Shown: piece by piece, positions 21,311-32,859 of the stretch
How the letters are laid out: the number at the start of each line of letters is the position of its first letter
Numbering within the stretch: position 1 is the stretch's first letter
Program-made: the position numbers and the translations under genes
Assembly: GCA_003008705.1 (NCBI GenBank)
Contig: PDUO01000045.1
Span: forward strand, 289,462 to 353,461
Length of the DNA: 64,000 nt
Reading direction: 5' to 3'
Origin: Pezicula radicicola
Lineage: Eukaryota; Ascomycota; Leotiomycetes; Helotiales; Dermateaceae
Notes under the pieces: generated by a model
Database searches by the model: none
What the model was told of the DNA's origin: nothing
Seen by the model: the letters and a program-made list of their open reading frames with translations, nothing else

Positions 21311-22486
21311 CTTCTTGGTTGCCAAAATCAGGATCACAGAAAAGGTGACCTTTCTTTTCTTGCCGCCCATGGCTGAACGAAGCTCTTCGAACATGGCCTC
21401 CACTGCGGCGTACCGTGGGCCCGCCTTGTCACGATAGTTTGGATAGACGGAGTCCAAGTACGATTTGACATTGTCAATAGACTACTCGGCTCCCCAGAAG
21501 TTGCGATCAATGACTTCTTTCGTCACTTCGCTCTCTGCTCTTCGATCCACCGGAGAGAAGTCAAAATCAAAGCCCGCCTTGCTGTTGAAGATAAGTGGGT
21601 AGTTAGTGTTCCACTTGTATCATTCCACCGTCTCCCAGTCTTCTGTGGGTATAGGAATGTTGTCCATCTCACTGATTAAGGTCTCTGCGCCGCGCAGCTG
21701 GAAAGGAAAGCTTGGAGTACCTTTCATGGGCTGATTGAAGGTGCAAATATGCGTGGCGACCTTGTCGTATGCCGCATTGCACTTATCCACATCACTGCCG
21801 ACAAAGACTGCTAGGCCGTAAAAGTAAATACCCAGCGTTCTACCAGGGCGAAGAAGCGTGTTGAACTCCTTCAGTGCGACTAGGGCATCCAGTAGAGGCA
21901 TAAATTCGCTCACGGTAATCAAGTCCGTGGTACCCTGACCCCCAACTTGCGCTGGTATTTTTTGTGCCAGAGCCTCTGCAGGAGACTGAATGAAGGTCAT
22001 TCGCTGGAGGAGCTCGGCAGGTAAGACCGATGGGGCGGCATCCAGCACTTGTTCGTTTACATCTGATCCGACAACGTGATTAAAATAACGTGCGAGCCGT
22101 GCAGCAATGTTGCCCGGCCCAGTCCCCACATGGTGAGCAATGTCGGTGCTAGTGTCGCCATAGCTAAGTATTAAGATCTCATAGTCAGTTCACTTCTCTC
22201 AGAAGGGCTTAAAGAGTATTTCGAGAGTTTAGACAATGTTTGCGGCGCAGAGTAAACGCCTCGACTACCAATGTCCTCTCGAGATGATATGTACTAGGCA
22301 TAAAGTTAAGACTTACCTCTGGTGGTATTCAAGGATGAGCTGGAAGAAGTCTTCCGTTGGCGACGGACGAGACTCGATGTAGTACTTCCAGAACCGCTGC
22401 TGCCACTCTTGCGAGCGCCAGAAAGGAATGGTGTCTCAGCCTCTTTTGCTTGCAGCCACAGTAGTAATAGTAGACTGTGTCGACAT
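21311..22486 (-). pseudogene. Class I SAM-dependent methyltransferase, read in frame into the oxidase
   Basis: Exon 1 22486-22317 (MSTQSTITTVAASKRG, then TGA, then FWRSQEWQQRFWKYYIESRP), GT-AG intron to 22164, exon 2 from 22163: YGDTSTDIAHHVGTGPGNIA (SAM motif GxGxG), VVGSDVNEQVLDAAP, RMTFIQSPAEALAQ, LITVSEFMPLLDALVALKEF, LLRPGRTLGIYFYGL. The C-terminal part, SKAGFDFDFSPVDRRAESEV through MFEELRSAMGGKKRKVTFSV and ILILATKK, shares the frame. Stops: TGA in exon 1, TGA after WETVE and TAG after WGAE, each probably a changed Trp or Arg codon. It resembles the trans-aconitate/Coq5-type methyltransferases in fungal clusters, about 300 residues. There is no stop between ATKK and the oxidase part that follows (APSEVTTLPKAS). 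Confidence 0.75.
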
Positions 22487-22549
22487 GATGAAAAGATTGA
22501 AATTCGAAGTGAAGTCAAGGAGATAGATGTATCTGGAGATGTTTAGTGA

Positions 22550-22965
22550 TCACTCTAACTCAGTAATCCACCCAATTGTCACCGTGCTCTTTTTCGTGTC
22601 CGTAAACTTCTTATGGTCATTCACCAAATGAGTCTTATGCCACGGGTCGTCTTTCATCTTTTTATAGTCACTAACACCCTTGAACACAACCTGGCTGAAG
22701 TAATTAAAATCTACCAGGTTGGTAATCTGGTGGTCATAGAGCCTCCCCATAGGGGCGCGAGTCTTGGTTGTATTGTGAATCTTTTCAAATTAGGTGCTGT
22801 AAAATGAATATCAGGGAGATAGTGCGGGTAATAATAGAAGATACTTACCTGAGTCCACCGCTTCACGCTATACTTGACCATCAAGTCCTTTGTCATTAGT
22901 GCCGAAACTTGTGTTATATAGTGTCTATAATCCTCCTCACTCATTCCAGGTCAACGGTAGCTACA
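22550..22965 (-). pseudogene. EthD-domain protein (possible decarboxylase/dehydratase)
   Basis: Exon 1 on the minus strand reads [24 protein letters not shown] and [10 protein letters not shown] (about 22960-22850); after a GT-AG intron the second exon gives [55 protein letters not shown] and TIGWITELE with TGA at 22550. This is a dimeric alpha-beta barrel EthD domain of about 130 residues. EthD proteins such as AgnL1, TpcK and MdpH act after the anthraquinone-type PKS, decarboxylating atrochrysone carboxylic acid or dehydrating intermediates. The only defect seen is the TGA four codons before SEED, at a position where Arg (CGA) is expected, so loss is recent or the protein starts at the next ATG. 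Confidence 0.72.
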
Positions 22966-24465
22966 GATGGTTAGGCAGGGAAATTAGGTGCTGCTTAGGC
23001 TTCTAACAAGCCCAGCTAGGATTTCTAGAGCGTCTTCTATTTTTTTTTATAGAAAATTTCTGATGTCTCTCTTCTCAATGCTGATCTGATGGCTAGGGTG
23101 ACGTTACTAGATCACAAGCGAGAGACAGAAAGGAGTCTCTTTTCTTGGGAGGGAGCTAGAAGTCTGTAGTATTGTATAATAGTTTTTCTCCCTAAGAAAT
23201 CACTATTTGGAGGGGTGTGAGTTCCAAAATGCCGATCCCAAGATTGATTAATCGTTTGATCCAAATCCCTGCATTATTTATCGGAAGCCGTCTACTGCAG
23301 CAGAGCGAGGTTTCGGGGCTTACATGAACCCCCCCCCCCCACTTTCAGCTAGACTTCATGTAAGCAACAACCAATGGTGTTGCAATTACTATTTACAAAA
23401 TACATAGAAATAGAAATAATCGGGGTTTAGTATATATGTACTGTACGTAAAATTTACAACTGTGACACGGTCTTAAAGTAGAATTCCGAGAATTACAATT
23501 AAGATCTTCAAGTTGATACAACTTTCTATCTCTTTACTGTACATTTTTATATGCTGTACTCCTCGTAAAGCTACAAGTGATATTACAAGTTAGTACCTAG
23601 TTATTATAATGTGTAACACAGTTAAATCTACTTGGTTCCAGGTGTACATTTATCTATGTATATAGATATGATTATAGTTTCATCTTCTCCCATTTTCATT
23701 GCGACTTAACTTAGGGCCGGGGTTCTGTTTTCGGGGTTGGGCAGATTTTACGTGCAATGTTAGCTAATGCGGTACGGAGGTTACACAAAAAATCATGAGA
23801 ATAGAGGGCTTTATACCCTGTATTCGCTAATACGCGCGCTATGGCCAGGCAACAACAGCCTGTTAAGCAGGGGAAAACACCTAGAAATAATATCCTCTCA
23901 AATGGTTACAGGGCTTTAGCTTATTCCAGGGGTACGTAAGCCTGTAGAATAGTGTACGCACTTCCTGTATTCGCTACATCAAAACACTGTGGCTAGGCAA
24001 GTAGAGCCTATAGTTAATCTTCTATACAGTGAGTATATGCCCTCCTATGAATTTTTGCCGTGACCTCCGTATAGGAGAGGACCTTTAAAATTGTAAAACT
24101 TTGATAGGGAAAGTAGATATCTCTCATGCAGGTTGACATTAAGAACTTATAAATTCCGAATTGCTTGCTCCTTAAGCTACCTAGAACTTGGTTGGGAAAG
24201 ATTTTGTCCAGTTACATAGACTTTAACTAAGGAAATGTTATCTAATCTTCATCTAATAAAACATAAACAAGAATAAATTGCAAGCGCAAGGAATTAATCA
24301 ATTCAAAGAAAAAGCGGTCTTTAATATCTTTGTCGTCGGGGAAGGAGGGGAGGACAGAAAGAAACAGAAAGATCCTAGGAATATTATGTGCAAGAAAGTC
24401 CAATGCTAGCAATTCCTTCACACTCCCACTTCCTCCAATGTCATTAGTATAAATGGTGTATCAAT
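22966..24465. other. AT-rich relic region with poly-C run
   Basis: No gene. It contains a run of 13 C at about 23328-23340 and a diverged direct repeat, with cctgtattcgcta followed by ggcaagta/ggcaacaa at about 23817-23870 and again at about 23957-24010. Base composition is strongly AT-rich, consistent with RIP of an old repeat. Confidence 0.5.
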
Positions 24466-27400
24466 CTAGCCGTAATACTCTTCCAACTAGCTGCGCAAAT
24501 CTCTAATCGTGGGATACATTCAGACTGCCTCCGATTACAACATTAAGCTGCTCACGGAACTTCTCTGTAATCACTAAACTCATGAGCGAATCGATGCCGA
24601 GATTTGTAATACTTGCGTTATTAGTCAGCTCTGTGAGATCAATGGCTGATTTAGTGCTAATAAGTTGAAGTGCCTTAGCTGTTATAGTGTCAGCATCAAC
24701 ATCAGTGGCAGGACCGGCTGTAGCAGCAGGTTTGATCCCATTCACGACTGGTTTTTCGTGGTCGCCATTTACAGTTGGTAGTTCCTTGGCGCTGGGTGAA
24801 CTTGTCTCAACTGTTGCCTTCGGAGCTGCTGGTTTTGGCGCTTCTACCTTGGTGGTGGCTTGCTTACGTAGATTTGATGCCTGCACCTTTGCGGGGGCAC
24901 TCTTAGTTGAAGATACAACTGCAACGGGTGGCGCCTTAGAGTCATCCGGTGCAGAGAAGAAGTGACTAAGCAGGATGCGTAGATAACGGTGGAATTTAAT
25001 GCCACCAACCATGCCAATGATAATTTCGTCCTGGAGGATATACAGGTCGCCTAAGTATACACTCAGCTCCTCTTTCGTTGGTATCATCTTGACATAAGAC
25101 CGGTATTTTCCTCCTAGGGCTAGAGGTTTTGCGAACCGCATTGAACTCCAACCTGGCGTGACGCAGAAGTTGTTCTTTATATCTATAGCATCCGAAACGT
25201 TTATGATAAAGCTAGCCAGATCAGCAACGCTATCGATGAAATATGGCGGCAAAGTCCACCTTCCATCCTTCTCGGTCGAGAGATCAATATCGGCGAAAGC
25301 TTCCAATCCATGCAGTACCACTAAGTGTATGCCACGGTATTTGTTTGCATAGTCGACCAGATTGTTGACAAATAGAAGGTAAGCTATATTGTGATTAAAA
25401 CGATTAGCGATGCTAGATTTAGTAAGCCGCTCGACGTCTTAGATACAGCCTTGAATGAGATGAGTTGCAGGGACCAATGAGGCCATCCACTCGGCAGAAT
25501 CGCTATAGAAGAGAGTGGTAGTAGCAAATAACTCTAGGTCAGTGCCATTGCTCTGCACATTGTACTATGCCAACTCTGCTACGTTTGAATCGATGTCTGT
25601 AGTAGTCGCCGAAACTTGTATGTATTGATGACTTTCCGGATTACTGTTTACTACAAGGCCCTTGACAACTTCCAAGTTGTTGATGCTTATGTGAACTTCT
25701 TTAGCTTTGGAATTGAGCTTCTTGTACAGATATTCACTAAGAGTATATGAGATATTGGTATAGATAGACTAAAGATGAAGTCAATATGAAATCTAGTAAT
25801 GTCGAAGCGGAGAAGAGATTTTACCAATGTAACCACACTACAATTATTTATTTTGTGACCCCAGGCTGTAGTGCGGAAGTATATCTACATTACATCAGAC
25901 TACATAACAACAGTGCCTGCCGCTCTATCAAAATTTTACTCAATGATCTAATAAACGGTAGATGTGCTAAGACTAGATACCGGCGCAGGAAGAGTTAGTT
26001 GAGCTTTGTTCAGCCCCTTTTCTTCGTTGTAGAAAGTATTGCCTTTGGCGAGCACCTAGTCACTGGTATACTGAATCTAGCAAGTCTTATCACTCCATGC
26101 ATAGGTAGGTAATTCCAAAAGTCGTAAAGCCTTCTCGAACGGGCGGTGGAACTCGCTCCATTCGATCTTTATACCAGCGCAGTGTAATGATGCAAGACTT
26201 GTTGCCATTGTCGCCCAATTGTTTTCTTCTCGGTGCAGAGATGGGGCAGCGACCTGGACAGGCGAGAGGGTCGATTTAACAAAGCCAAGGCAGACAGGGT
26301 GAGGTCCAATTTCAATAAAGATGGTCTCGTCATCGATTGTGCCAATCTTGTGTGTAACTTCTAAGGCCGAAAGAGAGTTGACTACTTCTCGAGTGGCACG
26401 ACGTACGTAGTTAGCATCTATAGTCTTGTTATCGAAGATTACCTTGCAAAGTAAAGGCGAGATGATGGGTATATGAGGTGCCTGGAAGAGAGCACTGCTC
26501 CTTGCAAGCATCTCAAACTCGTTAAGAACAAGGTCTGTCTGTGAGGAATGGAACGTAAAAGCGACCTCGAGGCTGAAGCATTTGTATCCGTCTCCTTCTA
26601 GAAGAGGAATGATGGCATTCATATCCTCTGCAGGGCCGCTTAGTACAGTTTCCTTCGGACTATTAATACAGGCAATTTCATAAAATTTACCTTTGGCGCT
26701 CTCTTTAATTTGAGCAAGCGATGTACGTACCGCCACCATTTTATGACTACCGACCTAACACTTCTTTTCAAGAAGTGTTGCTCTTTGGCCGTCAAGGAAG
26801 ATGGCATCGCTCGCAGAGAGAACTCCAGCAATATGCAGTGCCGCATACTCACCAAAACTGTGTCCAATGACAACATCAGGTTTTACACCCAAAGATCCCC
26901 AGTACTTAGCAAGTGCAATCTCAGTGCAGACCAGAGAAAGTTGCGTAATACTTGTGAATGCTGATAGTCTTTTGCGTGACTTCCATCTATCACAGGAATA
27001 AAAGATGGGAAACCCTAGCCTTGTGAAATCGCATCCAAGTGTAAAATCTATGACCGGAAATAGGGTGAGGTATGGAACAACTTATACTTGGAGGACTTTA
27101 GAGCCGCTCCCTGGCCGGTAAAAGCGAAAGCAACTGGGGGCGGTCTAGTGGCTGAGATTGGTGTGTGAGAATCGATGGATTCAGCGACTGCTTGGAGCCT
27201 TTTCTCCACTTAGGGGACAGTAGAAGCAGCGATGGCCACACGACGGTTGTGATGGTAGCGACGAGCTGTGCTGGAATAAGCGAGCATGCTCTGGATGTTC
27301 CCTTTCACCGCAGTTCTGCCTTTAGCTGATAGCGCAACGACGTGTGTGGGGCGAGGGTCTATTTCCGAGACCTCTCGTACAGGTGCCTCTTCAACGAGTA

Positions 27401-30223
27401 GGGATGAGTTGCCTCCAGTAGCACTGAAGTTATTCACAGCAGCAATGCGCTTCCTTCCGGGAGTGCTGCGCCACTCTATTTTCTTATATAGGATCTGAAT
27501 TTGTCGCTTATCTAAGACTTTAGCAACCGTAGAATTGAGGCTGTTTTTGATACCAACATATAGGGGTATAGTGTTCTTCTAAAGCATAAGGGGGACCTTA
27601 ATCAAGGCTGTAGCGCTAGCAGCAGCCCCGCTATGACCAACGTTCGACTTTACGGCGCCGATGTTGGGTCACGTGTGCACTAGTACTAGCCTGCCACTAC
27701 TAGAGCTTCTCTTCTTGCTCTTTGTTTTCTTCTTCTTCTTCTTCTTCAGAGATGACTTTAGCTTAGAGATAGCCAATTGGTATACAATTGCCTATATTCT
27801 GCTGTTCGTTTCCCATGACAGCCGATGTAGAGTGGATTCTTAGAGCTTCGATATTTTATAGTTGGAGAGTATATATTTATCACTGACTGGATCTCTTCCG
27901 CATCGCTAGCCTAAGTCTCTGTGCTGTGCATCTTAATAAAACTAACTTCCAGGGGGTCGATTCCAGCTCGATTTGCAACTAAGTTGCCTAGATATGTTTG
28001 ATGGCCGGCATGAGGATGGGTAATAGAGATAGCTTCGGCCGAATGGTTTGTTGCTGTGGCAAGAATTACCCCGAGTATATTGTCGTTGTCGGCCTCGGTA
28101 TCTTCGAGACGCTTCATGACAATAGAACCAATGGCGTCAGTACGGCAGTAACCGTCTGCTTTCCTATCCCACGTCTTGCATGTATTTGGAGTTTTGGAAA
28201 GAAAGTGACTATAACTAAGGCCTGCAAATGCATCGGAATTCGTTAGAACGTTTATGCCACTAGCGACAGCAGTGTCAACATCCCATTCCAGAGTGCCGAG
28301 CAAGCTATCTGTGGATATTCGTTAGCACTGATTCATAACAGAGAAATTTCAAACCATCTCTTACCTGGATTGTAGCTAAACTTGAGGAACATACGGTGTC
28401 AATGCTGTAGCTTGGGCCCGAAAACTTGAAAAAATAGTTGATACAGCTAGGGCCAAAAGCAAGGCATCAACGTAGAATGAAGTAAGTACTAATTTCTTGC
28501 GCTATGTTGACTTCACGGTAATCATTACTGGCTTGGTCGTAGAAGGTTCCGACACGGTGTAAAACAGTGGCAGCAGTTCGATTTGCGACATAGCCAGCTC
28601 TCTCGAGCGCTTTATATACGATGACAAGAGCAAGTCACTGCATAGGATATATTTGTTGAGCTTCCCGGGGCGACATGTTAAAGAAAGCTGCATCGAACAA
28701 ACCCGGTTCGTTAATGAAGCATCTATATTGTGTATAGCTGGTATTTACCCGCTTTCCAGCTGGGTCCTCATAGGAATCGAGGTCAAATCGATTAGCAGGA
28801 ATTCTCCTGTATACATCTATGCCATTTCCCAGAAGCTCCCAGGATTTTTCAGTGTTAGTAGCTCCCCTAGGCATCCTGCAGGACATCCCCACTATAGTAA
28901 CCTTGGACTGTAGTAGCCCTCTTAGGCCGCTCCCTTCATCGGTTGTAGGTTTGGTGTGAATCTACGGGATTATTTCCTCGGTTGATATATTCAAGTCGGG
29001 AATTTGTTTCAGGGCTGCCGAAAGATCATAGATGGGAAGAGATATTCGAAAAACAACCAATTGGCACTAAGACGCTCCCAAGTCCTGGGCTAGCTGAACC
29101 ACACCCTGTATAACTTTATCCCACTGGATTTTTCTCCATGAGGATCTCAGTGATGATCTGTTCAAACAACTCTCTTGCAGTGGTTGCCGAAAATCGTTTT
29201 CCAGTGCTGGTGGAGTATATGGGAAGGCGTGGCGAGAATTTAGAAGTCAATGAATCCATCGATGGCTCGTTTGCATATTTTCGGTTGTATAGATGTGCTT
29301 TGCATGGCATAAGCCTCCGTAAACAGGCAAAAGCAACAAACTTGTGATGGTGGAAGAAGTGAGCTGTACGAAACAGAGCCTGTAATCTTGCAGGTCGACC
29401 GCTGATGGTTACAGGAGTCGCACTCAGAGCACTGATGAAGACCTTGCTAGCCTCGGGAGTCCTGCATAGCTTTCATTAGCTTCAGATACATTGCATACGG
29501 TAAAGTTGACTTAGACGCATTGCTTTCTCGTGAATTGAGTCAAGTTCATGTTGAACTTCATCTACTGACACATCTGGCAGGACGTAAGCTTAAGTATCTG
29601 GGCTGCCATTATCCATCAAGTCACGAGGCTGTAAACCCTGCGACACCTCATCAACCAAAATACTGAGTCGAAAGGCTTGCCGTATAACTTGTGCTCCTGT
29701 GACTGGAAGGTCTGCTATTGTTGGAGCTAGAGAGATGGCGGCCGTTGCCAAAAGTCCGATCCCCAGACCAGCGAGTGCGGTAGTAATGGTCTCAATATTG
29801 AAGGCATTGGGAAACTTTTCGTAACATCTAAAACCATTAGGAGACTTCTTACTATGCCAGTGTAATTACTTACCCAATGAGTATTCCCAGTTAAAGTGTA
29901 CAAAGCAGGATACCATCGATGGATCCGCAGAGCTGACCCTTCCGAAGATCTGCGAAATCTGCAAATGTTAAGATCGTCTCGAATGGAGGAACCAAGTTTC
30001 TCAAAGCTGTAGGTAATTGTCTCAACTCATCGCGGATAGCTAGTGTGGCTTCTTCCAGAAATAGAGCAAGGACAGGATGACGCCTATCCTTACTATAAGT
30101 GTGCAGTTCGCGGAAGAGACTTTGCAAGTTATCTTGGGGAAACTCATTGCTGAAGTAAAGGAGCTTCATCTTTTCCAAGTATTCGTCATCTGACCGCGAA
30201 GGTGAATAGATTGCCATTGGCAT
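24466..30223 (-). pseudogene. Non-reducing polyketide synthase, SAT-KS-MAT-PT-ACP, no thioesterase
   Basis: Domains from the N-terminus: SAT (30169-29110; MKLLYFSNEFPQDNLQSLF, LRKGQLCGSIDGILLC, FRTAHFFHHHKFVAFACLRR), KS (28895-27370; [20 protein letters not shown], active-site [12 protein letters not shown] near 28385, VKSNVGH near 27640), MAT (about 27130-26080; [18 protein letters not shown]), PT (about 25990-24990; catalytic His in GHKINNC at 25840-25860, then YTLSEYLYKKL after an intron), a Pro/Ala linker and ACP (LGIDSLMSL, phosphopantetheine Ser, near 24590). The end is LRS-TAG-LEEYYG and stop, the usual terminus of thioesterase-less NR-PKSs that make anthraquinones. The SAT nucleophile region reads GLGIG without Cys. 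The KS HGTGT motif reads HSTET, followed by TAG. Other damage: TAA in TL-LGILI and SPDT-AYV, TGA after [14 protein letters not shown], a one-base loss before CLAFGPSC, a shift at LMEK, a 2-base loss near the end, and a 156-bp insertion in the KS. The start may be 30169 instead of 30223. Confidence 0.85.
27657..27828. mobile_element. 156-bp insertion in the KS domain flanked by 8-bp duplication
   Basis: On the coding (minus) strand the KS frame ends at NPLYIG and resumes at IGAVKSNVGH. The octamer ACATCGGC is present on both sides (plus coordinates 27821-27828 and 27657-27664), and the 156 bases between (27665-27820) are foreign to the KS family. The flanking base on each side differs, so the duplication is exactly 8 bp. 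There is no GT donor at the left edge nor AG acceptor at the right, so it is not an intron. Inside is a (CTT)n run at about 27728-27750. No clear terminal inverted repeats are visible. An 8-bp target duplication is typical of hAT-superfamily insertions. Confidence 0.6.
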
Positions 30224-30599
30224 GATGCATGAGTCTAACGATCTGGAAAGTTGGTGCTATATACATGTATTTCTTCCATGCCTTAGGTCTTTGTTTACTC
30301 ATTAGACCGCAGAATATTTGCACCCCGGTATATTCTACTCCCGATACAGTAACAGCACACTGATGGGTAAGCCAAGATAATCCTTCCTGGGCCGACTTAC
30401 GGTGCCCGGCAATACCGATTTCAGTATCAAACAATACTAGGCCCAAGCCACCGGTCCTTATTAACACGGAGTTGTTGGGGCTTCTGCATGCAAGAGCAGT
30501 TAAATTGACCTTCTAATACCGTAAGAGCATGTGGTTGTATTCTACGCACAGCTAGGAAAGTAATTGGTTAGACCAGGGACTTGACAACTAAAAGTTCGT

Positions 30600-31431
30600 G
30601 ACTCGACACGGCTTTGGCTCGAGTCTGTTGCTGTTCTTCAGGTAACCCGCTGTACGCACAAGTTCTCTGCACAACATATGGGTCTAGTACTATGACATAC
30701 AGTTTACGATCTTTTTGCTAGGCGGAAGATGGAATAACAACTACGAGCAAGGTAACCAGTCCGGGTGCCGTTGGGGCTTGGGCATTGGATATATCTGATC
30801 TCCCAACGTAATTTCTGGTGTAATAAAGCGAGACCTATCTAAAAGTGCCTTATCCCAACTAGGCTTTGGTGTCCCATTTTGAATCGAGTAGCAGTGATCG
30901 GATTAAACTTGTGGTGCCTGTTATATCAACAGCAAAGTGGTGTATATAGACAGTCAAGATAAACCCGTCTGGAATGAAGTTCAATTAGAACCCAACTAGG
31001 ACAGCGCTATCATATTGGCTACGATACCTTAACATTCCTTCGATACTTAGAATCGCAGGATCTCCTAGACTTGTACCTATGAAATTTGCTTTTTCGAGGT
31101 CGAAGTATAAGGGGCAATCATCCTTAGGACTGTTGAGCCACTGAACAACAAACTCAACAGTACTTTCTAGCTTCTTGACAATCGAGTAATCTCTATACTT
31201 ATTTTTCTCGATTGTACCAACAAGATGCCGGCATTGCTGTAAGGTTTCCTTGATGCTACGCTTGAACGTCTGAATAATCGTTGTTTCGTCCAAGTGGTCT
31301 TGCTTGAAAACAATCGCATAGGTGTTGTAGTTCGGAGGTATAACGGTATCTAGAATTGAAAGGCGGAACCATTCTTCTTTAGATGTCTCGAAACCCAGAG
31401 GATGAAGAGAAGACGTTTCTTTTCGAGGCAT
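30600..31431 (-). pseudogene. HHxxxD acyltransferase-like (trichothecene 3-O-acetyltransferase type)
   Basis: ATG at 31431 opens a 148-codon frame: LHPLGFETSKEEWFRLSILD, LDETTIIQTFKRSIKETLQQ, CRHLVGTIEKNKYRDYSIV, LGDPAILSIEGMLRYRSQYD, LVGF, then TAA, then LNFIPDGFILTVYIHHFAVD (HHxxxD at 30925-30942) in the same frame. This matches the N-terminal half of the BAHD-like transferase family (PF02458), whose His general base sits in HHxxxD. The TAA is at a place where Gln is usual (QLNFIPGG). Beyond about 30600 the reading becomes uncertain, and the DFGWG-type C-terminal motif was not found. In the cluster it could acylate a hydroxyl of the polyketide. The boundary with the PKS promoter is unclear. 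Confidence 0.55.
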
Positions 31432-32192
31432 ACTGTAAAACTGACAGTTTATAAACTTCTCGGTCTGCTGGTTGCTGTTGGTATTCCTTTCACATCAAGC
31501 TAACATCAAAATTTAACAGTTAATATTGTCTAATAGAATGAAAGCTAAGCACTTGAATGATGCCTCATGAATCCTGAGACGTTGGGATCTCGCGACACAC
31601 TAAACCGAAGGAAGGGGCTCAAAGAAGGATGGCTAGATGATGGAAATCAATTCTTCACCAATGTAAAGGAAGGAGAAGGGTTCAGATTTGAAGAAATCAT
31701 AGAGATAAATTTGGAAACCTATATAGATTGGCCTTCTTTAACTTCTATTAGATTTTCCAAACTGTTTACTGTGCCGAGATACAACGAAATGGTAGCTGAT
31801 GGACCTACATCAAAGACTGACCAACGGTAGGCCGAAAGCTTGCTGGAACACGCTCGTATCAGCAGCCAATAGTTGCCTTTCGTATGGTCACGGAATAGCA
31901 TGGAGGTTGGGATATTGTTATTGGTGAAGTTTTGCCCTGAAAGGCATATGCTTCGGGCCGTTTTCTATTAGCACTGAATGACAAATCGGTTTTATAACAT
32001 TTCCACACCTCACAGAGCAATCCAAAGGCCGAATATGTCATCCACGCCAAAATTACGTTAATATTAATCTCTTGAACGTTGTGTCCTTACTGTATATATA
32101 AGTCGTTATTGAAATCCAAATATATATCCATCAACAAATTTACTCGTACGTTTCTACAGTTCCCATTGAAATCTCAAATTCGCCAGAAGAAC

Positions 32193-32853
32193 ATATCATC
32201 CACTTCACCAGTTGCCCTAATCCTTGGTCCAGGGCCTAATATCGGAGCCAGTGTCACAGAGGAATTCGCTTCAAAAGGCTACAAGGTCGTCATAACCTCG
32301 AGAAAGAGTCCCGAAGCTGTCGAGTCTCCACATGCCTATGTCCAAGGCGATCTAGCGGACCCAAAATCAGTTGTTGATATCTTTGACCAAGTCCGTAAAT
32401 CTTACGGTGAGCCAAGTGTTGTTGTATACTCCCGAATCTTCTGTTCCTTCCCCTTGAAACACCAGAAAACGATCAAAACCAACTCTCCTATTATGTAGCG
32501 GCAATGCAATGAACTTTGCATCCTTTGATGGGCTCCTGACTCTAGGGCTCGGAAAGAGTGCCTCTGCACACATGATATTATCGGCAGCGGCAGCGGCAGC
32601 GTTTGCGGATAAAGCTACAAGTAAGTCATTTCATGTATATATGGAAGAGCTTCTTCTAATATTCGATAGGTTCCATTACACAGACCAAAGACAGGAATCT
32701 GGGAAACTGTGTGGAAAGGGCATCAGCAGTCATTCACACGGTAAATGTTATGCCTATTCTATAGAAGAGAAGAAGCAAGGGCCATGGTTGCAAAGATTCC
32801 TCAAAGGAAAGGGTTATACCTTTTTCCCTGTCGACACTGATGTTACCTTTTGA
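32193..32853 (+). pseudogene. Short-chain dehydrogenase/reductase with probable ATG-to-ATA start loss
   Basis: The frame reads (ATA) SSTSPVALILGPGPNIGASV (GxGxxxG cofactor motif), TEEFASKGYKVVITSRKSPE, VQGDLADPKSVVDIFDQVRK, YGEPSVVVY. After damage comes NFASFDGLLTLGLGKSASAH, MILSAAAAAAFADKATS (about 32510-32620), then YTDQRQESG and KKQGPWLQRFLKGKGYTFF with the stop at 32851-32853. Homologues begin with Met just before the Ser/Ala-Ser stretch. Here that codon (32193-32195) is ATA, one G-to-A change from ATG. In-frame defects also remove the centre. The family is a roughly 250-residue NAD(P) oxidoreductase common in polyketide clusters. Confidence 0.6.
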
Positions 32854-32859
32854 TGAGAC

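Noticed and set aside
24687..24965. 92-codon plus-strand frame
   Set aside because: Antisense of the Pro/Ala-rich linker between PT and ACP of the PKS.
27665..27820. Unspliced intron in the KS
   Set aside because: No GT or GC donor and AG acceptor at the junctions, and an exact 8-bp duplication flanks it, so an insertion fits better.
30186..30467. 93-codon minus-strand frame between the acyltransferase-like gene and the PKS
   Set aside because: No recognised motif; its end overlaps the PKS start in another frame. Possibly a gene tail but not supportable.
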